Counted from the stretch's first letter, positions 8,558-17,998 are shown. The stretch: 30,035 bases of DNA from JAPLDA01 sp043742705 (GCA_043742705.1 JAYTXY010000034.1:1-30035), one strand, 5' to 3'. Made by a program: numbers and translations. Notes: a model not told the origin generated them from the letters alone.

Positions 8558-10659
8558 GAAAAATAATTCTCTTCGCTTTTTTAGTAGTTATTTTAGCGAA
8601 TGTGTCTGCGAGCTGTTTCGCACAGTCTCCGATTGTCCTTTCTGATTCCATTTCTGAAATCATCATCGGAAAAAAAATCCTGATGTATGAAGACACGACA
8701 GACAATATAAATTTTTTGCAAATCCTATCTCCCGAATACCAGCAAAAATTTTCTCCCGGCAAAAAAGATGTTTACAATTTTGGGTTTATTCATTCTTCGC
8801 TCTGGTGCAAGTTTACAGTGCGCATGGATTCATTGTCAGAATGGTACCTGGATGTTGACAACCCGTCACTGGAATACGTGACCTTTTATTATCCGACAAA
8901 TCAGAACACGTACGATTCTTTGGTTTCAGGAATACACACTCCTTTTGATTCAAGCGGACACGCCAGGAATAAAAATATGTTTGTGCTTTCAGGACATAAC
9001 GGTTCCGAAAAAACTTACTACCTGAAACTAAGCAGCCGCAGACCGATGCAATTTCCCCTGAGGATTTCATCAAAGAAAATATTCGTAACAAAAAGCTATC
9101 ATACGGATTTGTTACATGGATTTTATTGGGGCTTTATGGTTTTAATGGCGCTGTATAATTTGTTTATCTGGTTTTCTGATCGGGATAAATCCTTTTTCTA
9201 CTACGTGTGCTATGTCATTTGTATCGCAGCATTCAACGGAATGATAACCGGCTCAATGGATTTTTTCCTGCCTGATTACGTATGGCTTTTTAAATATGGA
9301 GATGTAATTACTGCCATGACGGGAATTTTTGCGCTGCTCTTCTGTATTCACTTTCTTCATACCTCGGAAAGAAGTCCGAAGCTGCATCGCGTGTTGCGGG
9401 CATTCATTCCTGTTTATATGGTTGTTGCCTGCTTACCTTTCTTTGGGTTGCTGAGTGAAACTGCCATGATTCTTGGCATTGTTTCAATGGTTGCTTCCAT
9501 CATTGTTTTGCTATCGGCTTTTGCTGTTTTCTCCGGTGGATTTAAGCCTGCCATTTATTTTATCATTGGCTGGAGCGCGCTTATTCTTTGCATCATGATC
9601 TTTATTCTGAAAGATTTTGGCATTCTCTCGTACACAACATTCACAGCGAATGCAACACTATTCGGATCAGCATTTGAAGCCCTTCTTTTTTCATTTGCCC
9701 TTGCGAGTAAAATAAATTCCTACAAAAGAGAAAAAGAAATCGCCCATGCTCAAATGCTGAAGAACGCATTGGACAATGAAAAATTTGTAAACCGTCAGAA
9801 TATTATTCTTGAACAAAAAGTGGTAGAACGCACCTCTGAGTTGAACAAGACAAATAATGAATTGACAGCAACATTGGGAAATCTTCGTGCCACGCAGGAT
9901 CAGCTTGTGCAATCGGAGAAGATGGCATCGCTGGGACAACTTACTGCAGGCATCGCACATGAAATTCAAAACCCGTTGAACTTCGTCAATAACTTTTCAG
10001 AATTGTCTGTCGACCTTTTGCAGGAGCTGGAAGATATTCCTGATGCAGCACAGAAAAAAATTATTGTCGGGGACCTCAAACAAAACCTGATCAAGATTGT
10101 TCATCACGGTAAGCGTGCTGAGAGTATCGTAAAAGGAATGCTGATGCACAGTCGATCAGATACCGTGGAAAAACAACCAAGAGATATCAATACTCTCGTG
10201 GAAGAATTTCTCGCACTCGCTTACCACGGAATACGAGCAAAAGACACAGCCTTTAACTGCGAAATAGAAAAATCGCTGACTCCGAATTTACCTTCGGTCA
10301 ATATTATTCCGCAGAACATCGGCCGTGTATTGCTTAATATTTTCAACAATGCTTTTTATGCCGTTGATGAAAAGAAAAAATCAAGTGCAAATGAATATCG
10401 TCCTACAGTCAGTATCAAAACCAAAAAAGAAAACAACAGGATCGTAATCAGCATTCGTGACAATGGAAAAGGAATTTCATCCGAAACTAAAGACAAAATT
10501 TTTGAGCCATTCTTCACGACCAAACCAACCGGACAAGGAACAGGATTAGGTTTGTCGATCAGCTACGACATCATCGCGAAAGGTCACCTGGGCGAGTTGA
10601 AAGTTGATTCACAATCAGGAGAGTTCACAGAGTTTATTATCAGCTTGCCGGTTAATTAG
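8554..10659 (+). CDS. Sensor histidine kinase with 7TMR-DISM sensor
   Basis: The product has 701 residues: a signal peptide (to about residue 24, SCFAQ), a periplasmic 7TMR-DISM extracellular beta-sandwich domain (about 30-180), seven transmembrane helices (about 185-390), a coiled-coil linker, HisKA with His469 in GIAHEIQNPLNF, and HATPase_c with NIFNNAFYAV, DNGKGIS, EPFFTTKP and GTGLGLS boxes. DISM receptors generally sense small ligands, often carbohydrates; the ligand here is unknown. The start is TTG at 8554, within TTGA shared with the upstream stop, so translation is probably coupled. The choice is supported by the intact signal peptide, whose first residues MRKII match those of the upstream kinase. 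The kinase module (about residue 435 onward) differs from the upstream protein at only about 49 of 258 positions, indicating duplication of the kinase part with exchange of the sensor. No receiver domain or regulator gene follows. Confidence 0.92.
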   Translation: MRKIILFAFLVVILANVSASCFAQSPIVLSDSISEIIIGKKILMYEDTTDNINFLQILSPEYQQKFSPGKKDVYNFGFIHSSLWCKFTVRMDSLSEWYLDVDNPSLEYVTFYYPTNQNTYDSLVSGIHTPFDSSGHARNKNMFVLSGHNGSEKTYYLKLSSRRPMQFPLRISSKKIFVTKSYHTDLLHGFYWGFMVLMALYNLFIWFSDRDKSFFYYVCYVICIAAFNGMITGSMDFFLPDYVWLFKYGDVITAMTGIFALLFCIHFLHTSERSPKLHRVLRAFIPVYMVVACLPFFGLLSETAMILGIVSMVASIIVLLSAFAVFSGGFKPAIYFIIGWSALILCIMIFILKDFGILSYTTFTANATLFGSAFEALLFSFALASKINSYKREKEIAHAQMLKNALDNEKFVNRQNIILEQKVVERTSELNKTNNELTATLGNLRATQDQLVQSEKMASLGQLTAGIAHEIQNPLNFVNNFSELSVDLLQELEDIPDAAQKKIIVGDLKQNLIKIVHHGKRAESIVKGMLMHSRSDTVEKQPRDINTLVEEFLALAYHGIRAKDTAFNCEIEKSLTPNLPSVNIIPQNIGRVLLNIFNNAFYAVDEKKKSSANEYRPTVSIKTKKENNRIVISIRDNGKGISSETKDKIFEPFFTTKPTGQGTGLGLSISYDIIAKGHLGELKVDSQSGEFTEFIISLPVN

Positions 10660-10670
10660 CGTTCACGCAT

Positions 10671-11783
10671 TCAAACCAACTCATACATTTTTCCGGGCAA
10701 CGATCGCAGCACTCCTGCAAATTCAAGATTCAGCAACGTAGAAGAAACCTTGCTCATCGGCATGTTGGAATGAATGGTGATCGTATCAATGTCCATCTTT
10801 GTATTTTGCTGAAGAAGGTTCACGAGAATTTTTTCTTCTGATTTCAATTCATGAAAAAATTTCAATTGCTTGTTTTCTCTTTTTGCTGATGCATCATCAT
10901 TCCAGTTCAGCATTTCGGCAACTTGTTCAGCAGATTCTATCAGCATTGCTCTATTGAGCCGGATTAACTCATGACATCCTTCCGAGTATTTCTCACCGAT
11001 CTTTCCCGGAACAGCAAACACATCACGGTTGTACGAGTTGGCAATGTCTGCTGTAATAAGCGCTCCGCCTTTGGTTGCAGATTCAATTACGATAGTAGCG
11101 TCCGTCATTCCGGCAACGATGCGATTCCGTGAAGGGAAATTTTCACGATCAGGATTTGTTTTGCTGATGAACTCTGTTAACACACCACCATTTCGAATCA
11201 TCTTTTCTGCAACGGGTTTATGATCGGAAGGATAAATTCTATCCAGTCCATGTGCCAACACACCAATGTTGGTCATGCCATTTTTTACAGCTGCTTTGTG
11301 TGCAATCACGTCAATGCCGTATGCAAGTCCGCTCACAATGGTTGCGTGGTATTTCGAAAAACTTTCCACCAACATTTCCGTCACCTGCTTCCCATAAGGA
11401 GTAGCGTTCCGCGTTCCGACAATCGCCACAATGCGTTGTGCATTCAGATTTACTTCTCCTTTCAGGAAAAGCAAGACGGGAGCATCGTCACAATTTTTCA
11501 ACCGCGCCGGATAGTCTGCATCAGTGTAAAAAAATGTTTTGATTTTGTGTTTGCGAATAAAAAGAACTTCCTCTTCTGCGCGTTCAAAAACGCTGTGGCT
11601 CAGAATTGCTTCCGCTCTCTCCGAACCAATGCCGGGGACTTTTTCCAGTTGCGATTTTTTCCGCTTGAAAATATTTTCAAGACTGCCGCAATAGCTCACT
11701 AAGTTTTTTGCAAGCACGCTTCCCACGCCGGGAATAAGCATCAAAGCTAGTTGATGCTTTAGTTTTTCATCAGGTATGTTCAC
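10671..11783 (-). CDS. dprA: DNA-processing protein DprA/Smf
   Basis: DprA binds incoming single-stranded DNA in natural transformation and loads RecA; it is also widespread in bacteria not known to be competent. The 370-residue product is the normal size. It has a helix-hairpin-helix region near the N-terminus (LIPGVGSVLAKNL, VPGIGSERAEAIL), then the Rossmann-like core with IVGTRNATPYG, SGLAYGIDVIAHKAA, the FPSRNRIVAGM motif and KGGALITADIA. A C-terminal winged-helix domain (about 305-368) follows. The start is GTG at 11783 (coding MNIPDEKLKHQL); no better upstream ATG is seen. It is convergent with the kinase gene (11 bp gap) and divergent from the TonB-dependent receptor. radA lies 5 kb away, but no competence pilus genes are visible. 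Confidence 0.96.
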   Translation of the reverse strand: MNIPDEKLKHQLALMLIPGVGSVLAKNLVSYCGSLENIFKRKKSQLEKVPGIGSERAEAILSHSVFERAEEEVLFIRKHKIKTFFYTDADYPARLKNCDDAPVLLFLKGEVNLNAQRIVAIVGTRNATPYGKQVTEMLVESFSKYHATIVSGLAYGIDVIAHKAAVKNGMTNIGVLAHGLDRIYPSDHKPVAEKMIRNGGVLTEFISKTNPDRENFPSRNRIVAGMTDATIVIESATKGGALITADIANSYNRDVFAVPGKIGEKYSEGCHELIRLNRAMLIESAEQVAEMLNWNDDASAKRENKQLKFFHELKSEEKILVNLLQQNTKMDIDTITIHSNMPMSKVSSTLLNLEFAGVLRSLPGKMYELV

Positions 11784-11854
11784 GATCTAAAAAAGTTTTA
11801 TCTTGGTCGGATAAAATTAGAAGTAAATTCTTCTTTTACAAAATAGATTTTCCG

Positions 11855-14161
11855 ATGAGGGCTCCTTTCTTTATTTTTATCCTTTTGTTTCTTGCCTTTT
11901 CGGCTTCTTCACAGACTATTATCCGGGGAAAGGTTTCCAGTGCTCAATCCAAAGAAGCATTGGCGGGTGTTACTATTATAGCTGATGATACGAATGCTGT
12001 CTCAAGTGATGTGACTGGAAATTATCTTCTCAATGTTTCCCCCGGCGAACACAAATTAAAATTCAAACTGATTGGTTTCGCGGACAAAAAAATTTCAGAA
12101 ACAGTTCAAGAACCGGAAGGCAAAACCGTGAACGTCCTTCTCGAAGAATCCGCAAAGGAATTGAACCTCGTAGTGGTAAGTGCGGGAAAATTTGAACAGC
12201 GGATAGAAGATGTGACTGTTTCCATGGAAGTGATCAGTCCATCTCTTGTGGAAAATAAAAACACCACAACCATGGATGATATCGTGGATCAGGCACCGGG
12301 CGTGAATGTAATTGACGGACAAGCTAACATACGTGGCGGTGCAGGCTGGAGCTATGGTGCAGGTAGCCGTGTGTTGATCCTGGTGGATGACTTACCGATG
12401 CTCACTGCCGATGCTGCAGATGCAAAGTGGAGTTTTCTTCCAGTTGAAAATCTGGAACAAATAGAAGTGATCAAAGGAGCATCTTCTGCTTTATTCGGAT
12501 CTTCCGCATTGAATGGTGTTATCAATATACGCACTGCATATCCCACATCAAAACCACTTACTAAAATTAATTTCTTCAATGGGTTTTATGATACTGATCC
12601 GCAAACAAAATTAAACGACACAACCTACAAGTTGAATTGGAATGGAAGCATTCCACAAATGAATTCAGGAATGAATTTTTTTCACAGTCGCCAGATCAAC
12701 AATTTTGATCTGGTCATAGGCGGAAATATTTTCACTGACCAAGGTTATCGCAGAGGCGAATATGAACATCGCGGAAGAATCAATATAAATACCCGTTACC
12801 GTTCAAAGAAAGTGGAAGGATTATCCTATGGTGTGAACGTAAATACAATGTACACGGATGGCAGCCTGTTTTTTCTCTGGAGAGACGACACTACAGGAGC
12901 TTACATTCCCGCATCGAATACGCTAAGCGGTTACGAAACGTATCGCACGAACATCGATCCGTTCGTTACCTACCTCGATAAAAAAGGAAACATCTTCAAA
13001 TTGCGTACACGTTATTTCAGAACCAACAACATGAACAGTACAAGCCAGGCTTCAAAAGCTGATTTGTATTACGGAGAAGCGCAATATCAAAAACACATAG
13101 GAGAACAGTATATTTTCTCCGCGGGAATTGTTCAGTCTTTTTCAAAAGTACGAAGTGAACTATACAATGATCACGATGGAAAAAATCTCGCATTCTATGC
13201 ACAAGCTGACATAAAAATATGGAACCTTGGAATTTCGTTGGGCGGACGACTGGAAAAATACAGTATCGACAATGTTTCCGATGAATTTATTCCTGTAACA
13301 CGTGCGGGAATAAATTATCACATTTTCGGAGAAACGTATTTCCGCGCTTCGTACGGACAAGGATATCGCTATCCTGCTGTCGCAGAAAAATTTATCAGGA
13401 CATTGGTGGGAAGTCTGGCCATCTATCCGAATGATTCCGTGCAATCCGAAAAAGGATTTTCAACGGAAGCAGGCATCATGCAAGGAATTAAAATTGGCGG
13501 ATGGAAAGGATACGTAGATGTTGCGGGGTTTCTAACGGAATATAAAAACATGGTGGAGTTTGTATTCGGACAATGGGGACTTCCTTCCGATCCGTTAATC
13601 GGACTTGGTTTCAAAGCATTCAACACCGGAGACACGCGCATCAAAGGGCTGGACTTTTCACTTTCCGGAAGCGGCATGATCGGACCACTAAATGTTACGG
13701 TGCTGGCGGGATACACATACATGGATCCACGGCAGATTCGTTTTGATTCCAGTTATCGTAGATTATCTTCCCTTCCTTATGACAGCACCATTTATCTGGG
13801 CAGCGACTCCAGTGATTTTTTAAAATACAGGTTTAATCATCTTGTAAAAGCAGATGTTGAAATCGGGTATAAGAAATTATCTTTTGGAGTGAGCGTGCGT
13901 TACAATAGCTTTATGAAAAACATTGATAAATTATTTGTTGATCGTTTCCTGGGATCATTGATCACGCCGGGCGTGTCGCATTACCGTGCAAGTCATAAAA
14001 CGGGAGATATGGTGTATGACATGCGAACGTCTTTTCAATTTAATCCGACACTGAAACTTTCTTTCATCTGCAAAAATGTTTTCAACTATGTCTTTATGCA
14101 ACGCCCTTCCGATATGCAGCCACCGCGAACTTTTGTCGTGCAGTTGGGATGTGTGTTTTAA
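11855..14161 (+). CDS. TonB-dependent outer-membrane receptor
   Basis: A 768-residue outer-membrane transporter powered by TonB. A signal peptide (about 1-19, ending ASSQ) precedes a CarboxypepD_reg-like beta domain (about 21-100: IIRGKVSSAQSKEALAGVTI). The plug domain (about 115-230) has TTMDDIVDQAPGVNV, VLILVDDLPM and the ending VIKGASSALFGSSALNGVINI. The remainder is a barrel with alternating aromatic strands, ending in FVVQLGCVF, a typical outer-membrane C-terminus with terminal Phe. No SusD-like partner follows, so it is not a classical polysaccharide-utilisation pair; iron complexes, cobalamin or another ligand remain open. The downstream secreted metallopeptidase-like gene starts 51 bp later and may be co-transcribed. 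Confidence 0.93.
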   Translation: MRAPFFIFILLFLAFSASSQTIIRGKVSSAQSKEALAGVTIIADDTNAVSSDVTGNYLLNVSPGEHKLKFKLIGFADKKISETVQEPEGKTVNVLLEESAKELNLVVVSAGKFEQRIEDVTVSMEVISPSLVENKNTTTMDDIVDQAPGVNVIDGQANIRGGAGWSYGAGSRVLILVDDLPMLTADAADAKWSFLPVENLEQIEVIKGASSALFGSSALNGVINIRTAYPTSKPLTKINFFNGFYDTDPQTKLNDTTYKLNWNGSIPQMNSGMNFFHSRQINNFDLVIGGNIFTDQGYRRGEYEHRGRININTRYRSKKVEGLSYGVNVNTMYTDGSLFFLWRDDTTGAYIPASNTLSGYETYRTNIDPFVTYLDKKGNIFKLRTRYFRTNNMNSTSQASKADLYYGEAQYQKHIGEQYIFSAGIVQSFSKVRSELYNDHDGKNLAFYAQADIKIWNLGISLGGRLEKYSIDNVSDEFIPVTRAGINYHIFGETYFRASYGQGYRYPAVAEKFIRTLVGSLAIYPNDSVQSEKGFSTEAGIMQGIKIGGWKGYVDVAGFLTEYKNMVEFVFGQWGLPSDPLIGLGFKAFNTGDTRIKGLDFSLSGSGMIGPLNVTVLAGYTYMDPRQIRFDSSYRRLSSLPYDSTIYLGSDSSDFLKYRFNHLVKADVEIGYKKLSFGVSVRYNSFMKNIDKLFVDRFLGSLITPGVSHYRASHKTGDMVYDMRTSFQFNPTLKLSFICKNVFNYVFMQRPSDMQPPRTFVVQLGCVF

Positions 14162-14212
14162 TCTTGTTGGTTAAAAAATTTGTTCACGATATTTGCAGCT
14201 CTTAAAAAAGTC

Positions 14213-15193
14213 ATGAAGAAAATATTTTTGTGTTTGGTTGCAAGCTTCATAGCGGCATTCTTTTCGTATGCTCAGTCACATGAAGTATTAAACGCTTATC
14301 AATCTGTTTTTATTCCACAGCTCAATTACGGAAAAGGGAAGACGGATATTTATGACATCCGGAAAACAGCAGTAGAAAAACTTTCTTCCAGTGGCATTCC
14401 GGTTTATCTTGACGAAAATACAATTCCACGGGATATCATGAAAAACCGGTGCGGCATGTTGCATTGTCTCATTAATAATACGACATCAAAGTTGGGAAAG
14501 AATTATTCTCTTGTCTTCATTTTATTTTTGAATTGTAAAAATGATACCGTGTTACGCTGTGAAGCCACCACGCAATTTTCTCCTTCCGCCAACGAAACAC
14601 GAAAAAACTTTATCCGCGCTACACAACAGGCGCTTGCTGCTTTTGACAATTACAAATATCAATACAGCAAGAATGATTCATCGACATCTGTCCTGGATGC
14701 AGGTTCCTCAGAAAGTGACAGTATTCCATGGAGTGAAGACGGTAAACTTACCTGGAATGATTTTAAAGGCCCTGCTGTTGAAGATGATCCTGCAGATGCT
14801 CTGACGTACACTTCGAATCAAACCCAGTTTGAATCATTCGGAGTCGGAAGCCGGTTCGAGGTGGAGTCGCATGTAGTCTGCTTTTTCATTAAAAGTAAAT
14901 CGTGGGTAAGACCCGGAAAGGAAATTGCTCCTCTTCTCAATCATGAACAACGGCATTTTGATTTGGCAGAAGCCGGCAAGCGTGAACTCAGAAAAAAGTT
15001 GAAACAGGTTCATTTCACCGCTGCGACTTTTGCTGCACAAACAAAACTCATCACCACCGAGGTAACTGAAAGATACAGGAAGATGCAGGATCAATACGAC
15101 AACGAAACAAACCACAGCCGCATTGAAGAAAAACAAGAAGAATGGAATAAGAAAATTGATGCGCTGTTAAAAGAGTACGAACCCTACAAATAA
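14213..15193 (+). CDS. DUF922-type putative secreted zinc metallopeptidase
   Basis: I place the start at ATG 14213 (326 residues), because it opens directly on a signal peptide (MKKIFLCLVASFIAAFFSYAQ). An in-frame TTG at 14180 would add 11 residues before it. The C-terminal half resembles the DUF922 family of predicted Zn-dependent proteases: WNDFKGPAVEDDP, then NHEQRHFDLAEAGKRELRKKL, in which His244-Glu245-x-x-His248 is an HExxH zinc site, and the family ending YDNETNHSRIEEKQEEWNKKI. The N-terminal half (about 25-165) is unassigned. A weak -7-like GATATTTG is at 14188-14195, consistent with the later start. Proteolytic activity is inferred from the motif only. It follows the TonB-dependent receptor on the same strand. 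Confidence 0.75.
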   Translation: MKKIFLCLVASFIAAFFSYAQSHEVLNAYQSVFIPQLNYGKGKTDIYDIRKTAVEKLSSSGIPVYLDENTIPRDIMKNRCGMLHCLINNTTSKLGKNYSLVFILFLNCKNDTVLRCEATTQFSPSANETRKNFIRATQQALAAFDNYKYQYSKNDSSTSVLDAGSSESDSIPWSEDGKLTWNDFKGPAVEDDPADALTYTSNQTQFESFGVGSRFEVESHVVCFFIKSKSWVRPGKEIAPLLNHEQRHFDLAEAGKRELRKKLKQVHFTAATFAAQTKLITTEVTERYRKMQDQYDNETNHSRIEEKQEEWNKKIDALLKEYEPYK

Positions 15194-15237
15194 CATTCTA
15201 ATGTTTTTCAGAGTCGGGAAGCACGATCAGTCAAACA

Positions 15238-16167
15238 TCATTTTAATTCAATGGCCGATTTACCAATTAGCGTTCCTGACTGATACAATTCAACATTGTA
15301 TTTTCCTTTCGTGAAATTGCTTCCTGTCGCCCAGAATATTTCCACGGGTTTGTCGGTGTTGTCATAATCAATGGCTTGCTTCGCAGTGTAAACAAGCGCT
15401 TCACCATTGCTCATGAACGTTTCCTGTCCGGTTGACATGGCAGCCCCGTCGGGACCTAATACGCGCACATAAATATCAATAGGCCCTTTTTCAAGTATTT
15501 TATTTTCTCCGACAACAAACCTTGTTTTGATTCTCTGAACTTGTTTGGCTTTGGTAACAATCGATTCCTTACCGTTTGATTTAAATCGTACCGCCTCGGT
15601 AGCGATATCGAATGCTCTCAGGACAGAGCCAGCCGCTACTTTAGAAGCAAGCTTTGAATTTTCAGAAGAAAGATTTTCAACTTTTGACTTTTCAGAACTG
15701 AGGTTGCTGCTCAGGTCAGAATTTTCAGATTGAAGTTTGGCGTTCACCCTGTTCAGCGAATCAATGTGTGTGAGGTAAACGGCATTCATTTCTTTCAACC
15801 TGGCAAGTTCAGCTTTTGCTTTTGCAATCTGAGCCGGACCACCGATTGCAATTAATTTTTTTATTTCAGCAACTTTCGATTTAATCTCATCGTCCTTTTC
15901 TGAAAGCTGTCCCTGGAGACTTGTGTTTTCAGCCTTTGTCTTTTCATATTCAGCGCTGACTTTATTCAACTGCGATTCCAACGCATCCTTCTCCGCATTG
16001 GTAGTAATGATGGTTTGGTTGGCGAGATCCAGATTACTCTTCTTCTCGAAAAACTGCCAGAGTAACAATCCGTTTGTTCCAAGAAGAATGGTGATAACAA
16101 TGATCACAATTCCCTTTTTGGGTCCTTGTTCCTGGAGATCTGGTTTGTTTTTGTCCTGTGTTTCCAT
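15238..16167 (-). CDS. Membrane-anchored coiled-coil protein of unknown function
   Basis: I do not recognise this family. The 309-residue product has a short charged cytoplasmic N-terminus, one transmembrane helix (about 19-41, GIVIIVITILLGTNGLLLWQ), and a long coiled coil (about 42-165) rich in Glu, Lys, Ser and Leu with heptad-like ENxxLxxQL spacing. A compact C-terminal region (about 185-309) is predicted to be beta-rich, with GPIDIYVRVLGPDGAAMS and KPVEIFWATGSNFTKGKYNVELYQSG in outline. The topology suggests the coiled coil and C-terminal domain face the periplasm. It lies 21 bp downstream of the DUF1844 gene on the same strand, so the two are probably one transcript. Confidence 0.8.
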   Translation of the reverse strand: METQDKNKPDLQEQGPKKGIVIIVITILLGTNGLLLWQFFEKKSNLDLANQTIITTNAEKDALESQLNKVSAEYEKTKAENTSLQGQLSEKDDEIKSKVAEIKKLIAIGGPAQIAKAKAELARLKEMNAVYLTHIDSLNRVNAKLQSENSDLSSNLSSEKSKVENLSSENSKLASKVAAGSVLRAFDIATEAVRFKSNGKESIVTKAKQVQRIKTRFVVGENKILEKGPIDIYVRVLGPDGAAMSTGQETFMSNGEALVYTAKQAIDYDNTDKPVEIFWATGSNFTKGKYNVELYQSGTLIGKSAIELK

Positions 16168-16188
16168 TTTTTGTAGCGTGAAGAATAA

Positions 16189-16458
16189 TTAAGAGCTTAC
16201 GGAATCTTTGTTTGTTTCATCCACAAAGTTCAAACGCAACTCCGTTAGAAATCCATCGAGGATGTTGGAAAGTTCCGGCGAAAGATTTCCCTTGGTTTTA
16301 TCTTTCATCATGTCAATCATATCAATGGACTGCTTCGCCTGAAGCATATCGCGTTCGATCTTATCAGTAAACGGGTTTTTAACCTTGCCCATGGATTGCA
16401 TGGCAGATGAATGGAACACATAAAGCAGTTGCACAAATAACTGATCGTTCGGATTCAT
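16189..16458 (-). CDS. DUF1844 family small protein
   Basis: An 89-residue soluble protein. Its pattern matches my recollection of DUF1844: an N-terminal LFVQLLYVFHSSAMQSMGKVKNP stretch in outline, then a helical AKQSIDMIDMMKDKTKGNLS segment and a C-terminal LDGFLTELRLNFV. The function of the family is not established. The ATG at 16458 gives a complete family-length protein. The coiled-coil membrane protein follows after 21 bp and radA lies 151 bp upstream on the same strand. The 16459-16609 gap holds no gene I can support. Confidence 0.8.
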   Translation of the reverse strand: MNPNDQLFVQLLYVFHSSAMQSMGKVKNPFTDKIERDMLQAKQSIDMIDMMKDKTKGNLSPELSNILDGFLTELRLNFVDETNKDSVSS

Positions 16459-16609
16459 ACAATAATTTCTTTTTTCATCCCCCGATGAATATCGATTTTA
16501 AATTTCCGTCAGACGTTTTAAAACTATTCCTTCTTACTGAACAAAGATACTTATTTTTTGATGCTGTCAAATGTTGTACGCATGGCTTTTTACTTTGTTA
16601 TTCACATTT

Positions 16610-17998
16610 TTATCCGAATAACAATTCAAAAACTTCTTCGATCCGCGCAACGGTTTTGATTTCTATTTTTTCGAAGCGGGACAGATCCAATCCTTTCTGA
16701 TTGTATTTGGAAATGATCATTTTTTCAAACCCCATTTTTTCCGCTTCGCTGATTCGCTGTTCCACGCGTGTGACAGGACGAATCTCTCCGCTCAATCCGA
16801 TCTCGGAAGCAAAACAAAATTTCGGATTGATTGCCATGTCTTCATTCGAAGAAAGTACGGCACAAATAACTGCAAGATCAATGGACGGATCCTCCACTTT
16901 AATTCCTCCTGCGATGTTCAGGAAAACATCTTTCGTTCCCAGCCGGAATCCGCAACGCTTCTCGAGAACTGCCAGCAACATGCTTAACCTACGCAAATCA
17001 AAACCGGTGGATGATCGCTGCGGGGTTCCATACACAGCCGAGCTTACCAACGCTTGTGTTTCGATGAGCAACGGACGAATTCCTTCCATAGTAGCTGCGA
17101 TGGCAACTCCGCTCAGTGACTCTTCGCGGTTCCCGATGAGAACTGCGGAAGGATTTGCAACTTCTATCAAACCTGCTCCCTGCATTTCATAAATGCCGAG
17201 TTCTGCTGTTGATCCGAAACGGTTTTTTGTTGCACGAAGTATTCTGTACACGTGGTGACGGTCGCCTTCAAATTGCAACACCGTGTCCACCATGTGTTCA
17301 AGCACCTTTGGGCCGGCAATGGTTCCGTCTTTCGTGATGTGACCAATTAAAAAAACGGGTGTGGAAGTTTCTTTTGCAAACCGCAACAACTCTGCAGAAC
17401 ATTCCCTGATTTGAGAAACACTTCCCGGTGACGATTCAATCTTTTCTGTGAAAACAGTCTGAATGGAATCAATGACAAGCAGTGTTGGTTCCAGTGTACT
17501 CAGTTGCGCGAAAATATTTTCAAGTGATGTTTCGGTCAGCACAAAAAGCTGATCGCTTTTCATTCCGAGACGATCAGCGCGCATTTTAATCTGCTGTTCG
17601 CTTTCTTCGCCGGAGACATACAGCACTCTTTGATTTTTTAATTTCAATGCAAGCTGCAGCAACAAGGTTGATTTACCGATTCCCGGCTCACCGCCCATTA
17701 ATACAAGTGATCCATGAACCAATCCTCCTCCGAGTACACGGTTCAATTCTTTATCAGGAATTGCCATGCGATGATCATCCGTAATTGAAATGCCAGACAA
17801 TGCTTGCGGAGACGGAGCGATTCTTTTTTTTCCTGTTGGTTTACTCCAGAGTTTTTTTTCTTCTGATCCTCCTACAATTTCCTCCACGTAGGTATTCCAC
17901 TCTCCGCAGGACGAACATTTACCGATCCACTTCGGAGATTGCGCGCCACAGTTCTGGCAGAAAAATGCTGTTTTGATTTTGGCTTTGATTAATGACAT
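16610..17998 (-). CDS. radA: DNA repair protein RadA
   Basis: RadA is a RecA-like branch-migration ATPase acting in recombinational repair and, in some bacteria, in transformation. The 462 residues match the family. In order: an N-terminal zinc finger (Cys14, Cys17, Cys28, Cys31), a P-loop GGEPGIGKST (about 102-111), the RadA-specific KNRFG motif in RATKNRFGSTAELGIYEM, and a C-terminal Lon-like fold (about 290-455) with FLNIAGGIKVEDPSIDLAV and the ASEIGLSGEIRPV motif. The ATG start puts the zinc finger at the expected position. The 207 bp between this start and the plus-strand T9SS gene must contain its promoter. Confidence 0.97.
   Translation of the reverse strand: MSLIKAKIKTAFFCQNCGAQSPKWIGKCSSCGEWNTYVEEIVGGSEEKKLWSKPTGKKRIAPSPQALSGISITDDHRMAIPDKELNRVLGGGLVHGSLVLMGGEPGIGKSTLLLQLALKLKNQRVLYVSGEESEQQIKMRADRLGMKSDQLFVLTETSLENIFAQLSTLEPTLLVIDSIQTVFTEKIESSPGSVSQIRECSAELLRFAKETSTPVFLIGHITKDGTIAGPKVLEHMVDTVLQFEGDRHHVYRILRATKNRFGSTAELGIYEMQGAGLIEVANPSAVLIGNREESLSGVAIAATMEGIRPLLIETQALVSSAVYGTPQRSSTGFDLRRLSMLLAVLEKRCGFRLGTKDVFLNIAGGIKVEDPSIDLAVICAVLSSNEDMAINPKFCFASEIGLSGEIRPVTRVEQRISEAEKMGFEKMIISKYNQKGLDLSRFEKIEIKTVARIEEVFELLFG

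Noticed and set aside
11220..11702. 160-codon plus-strand open frame opposite dprA
   Set aside because: It overlaps the conserved Rossmann core of dprA; its Cys/His/Phe-rich composition is typical of an antisense shadow.
14180..14212. TTG start 11 codons upstream for the DUF922 gene
   Set aside because: It would put residues ahead of a clean signal peptide and lies upstream of a plausible -7 box; ATG 14213 is preferred.
10671..17998. A competence island (dprA with radA)
   Set aside because: The genes are 5 kb apart on separate transcripts, both are near-universal, and no comEC, comF or pilus genes are seen.
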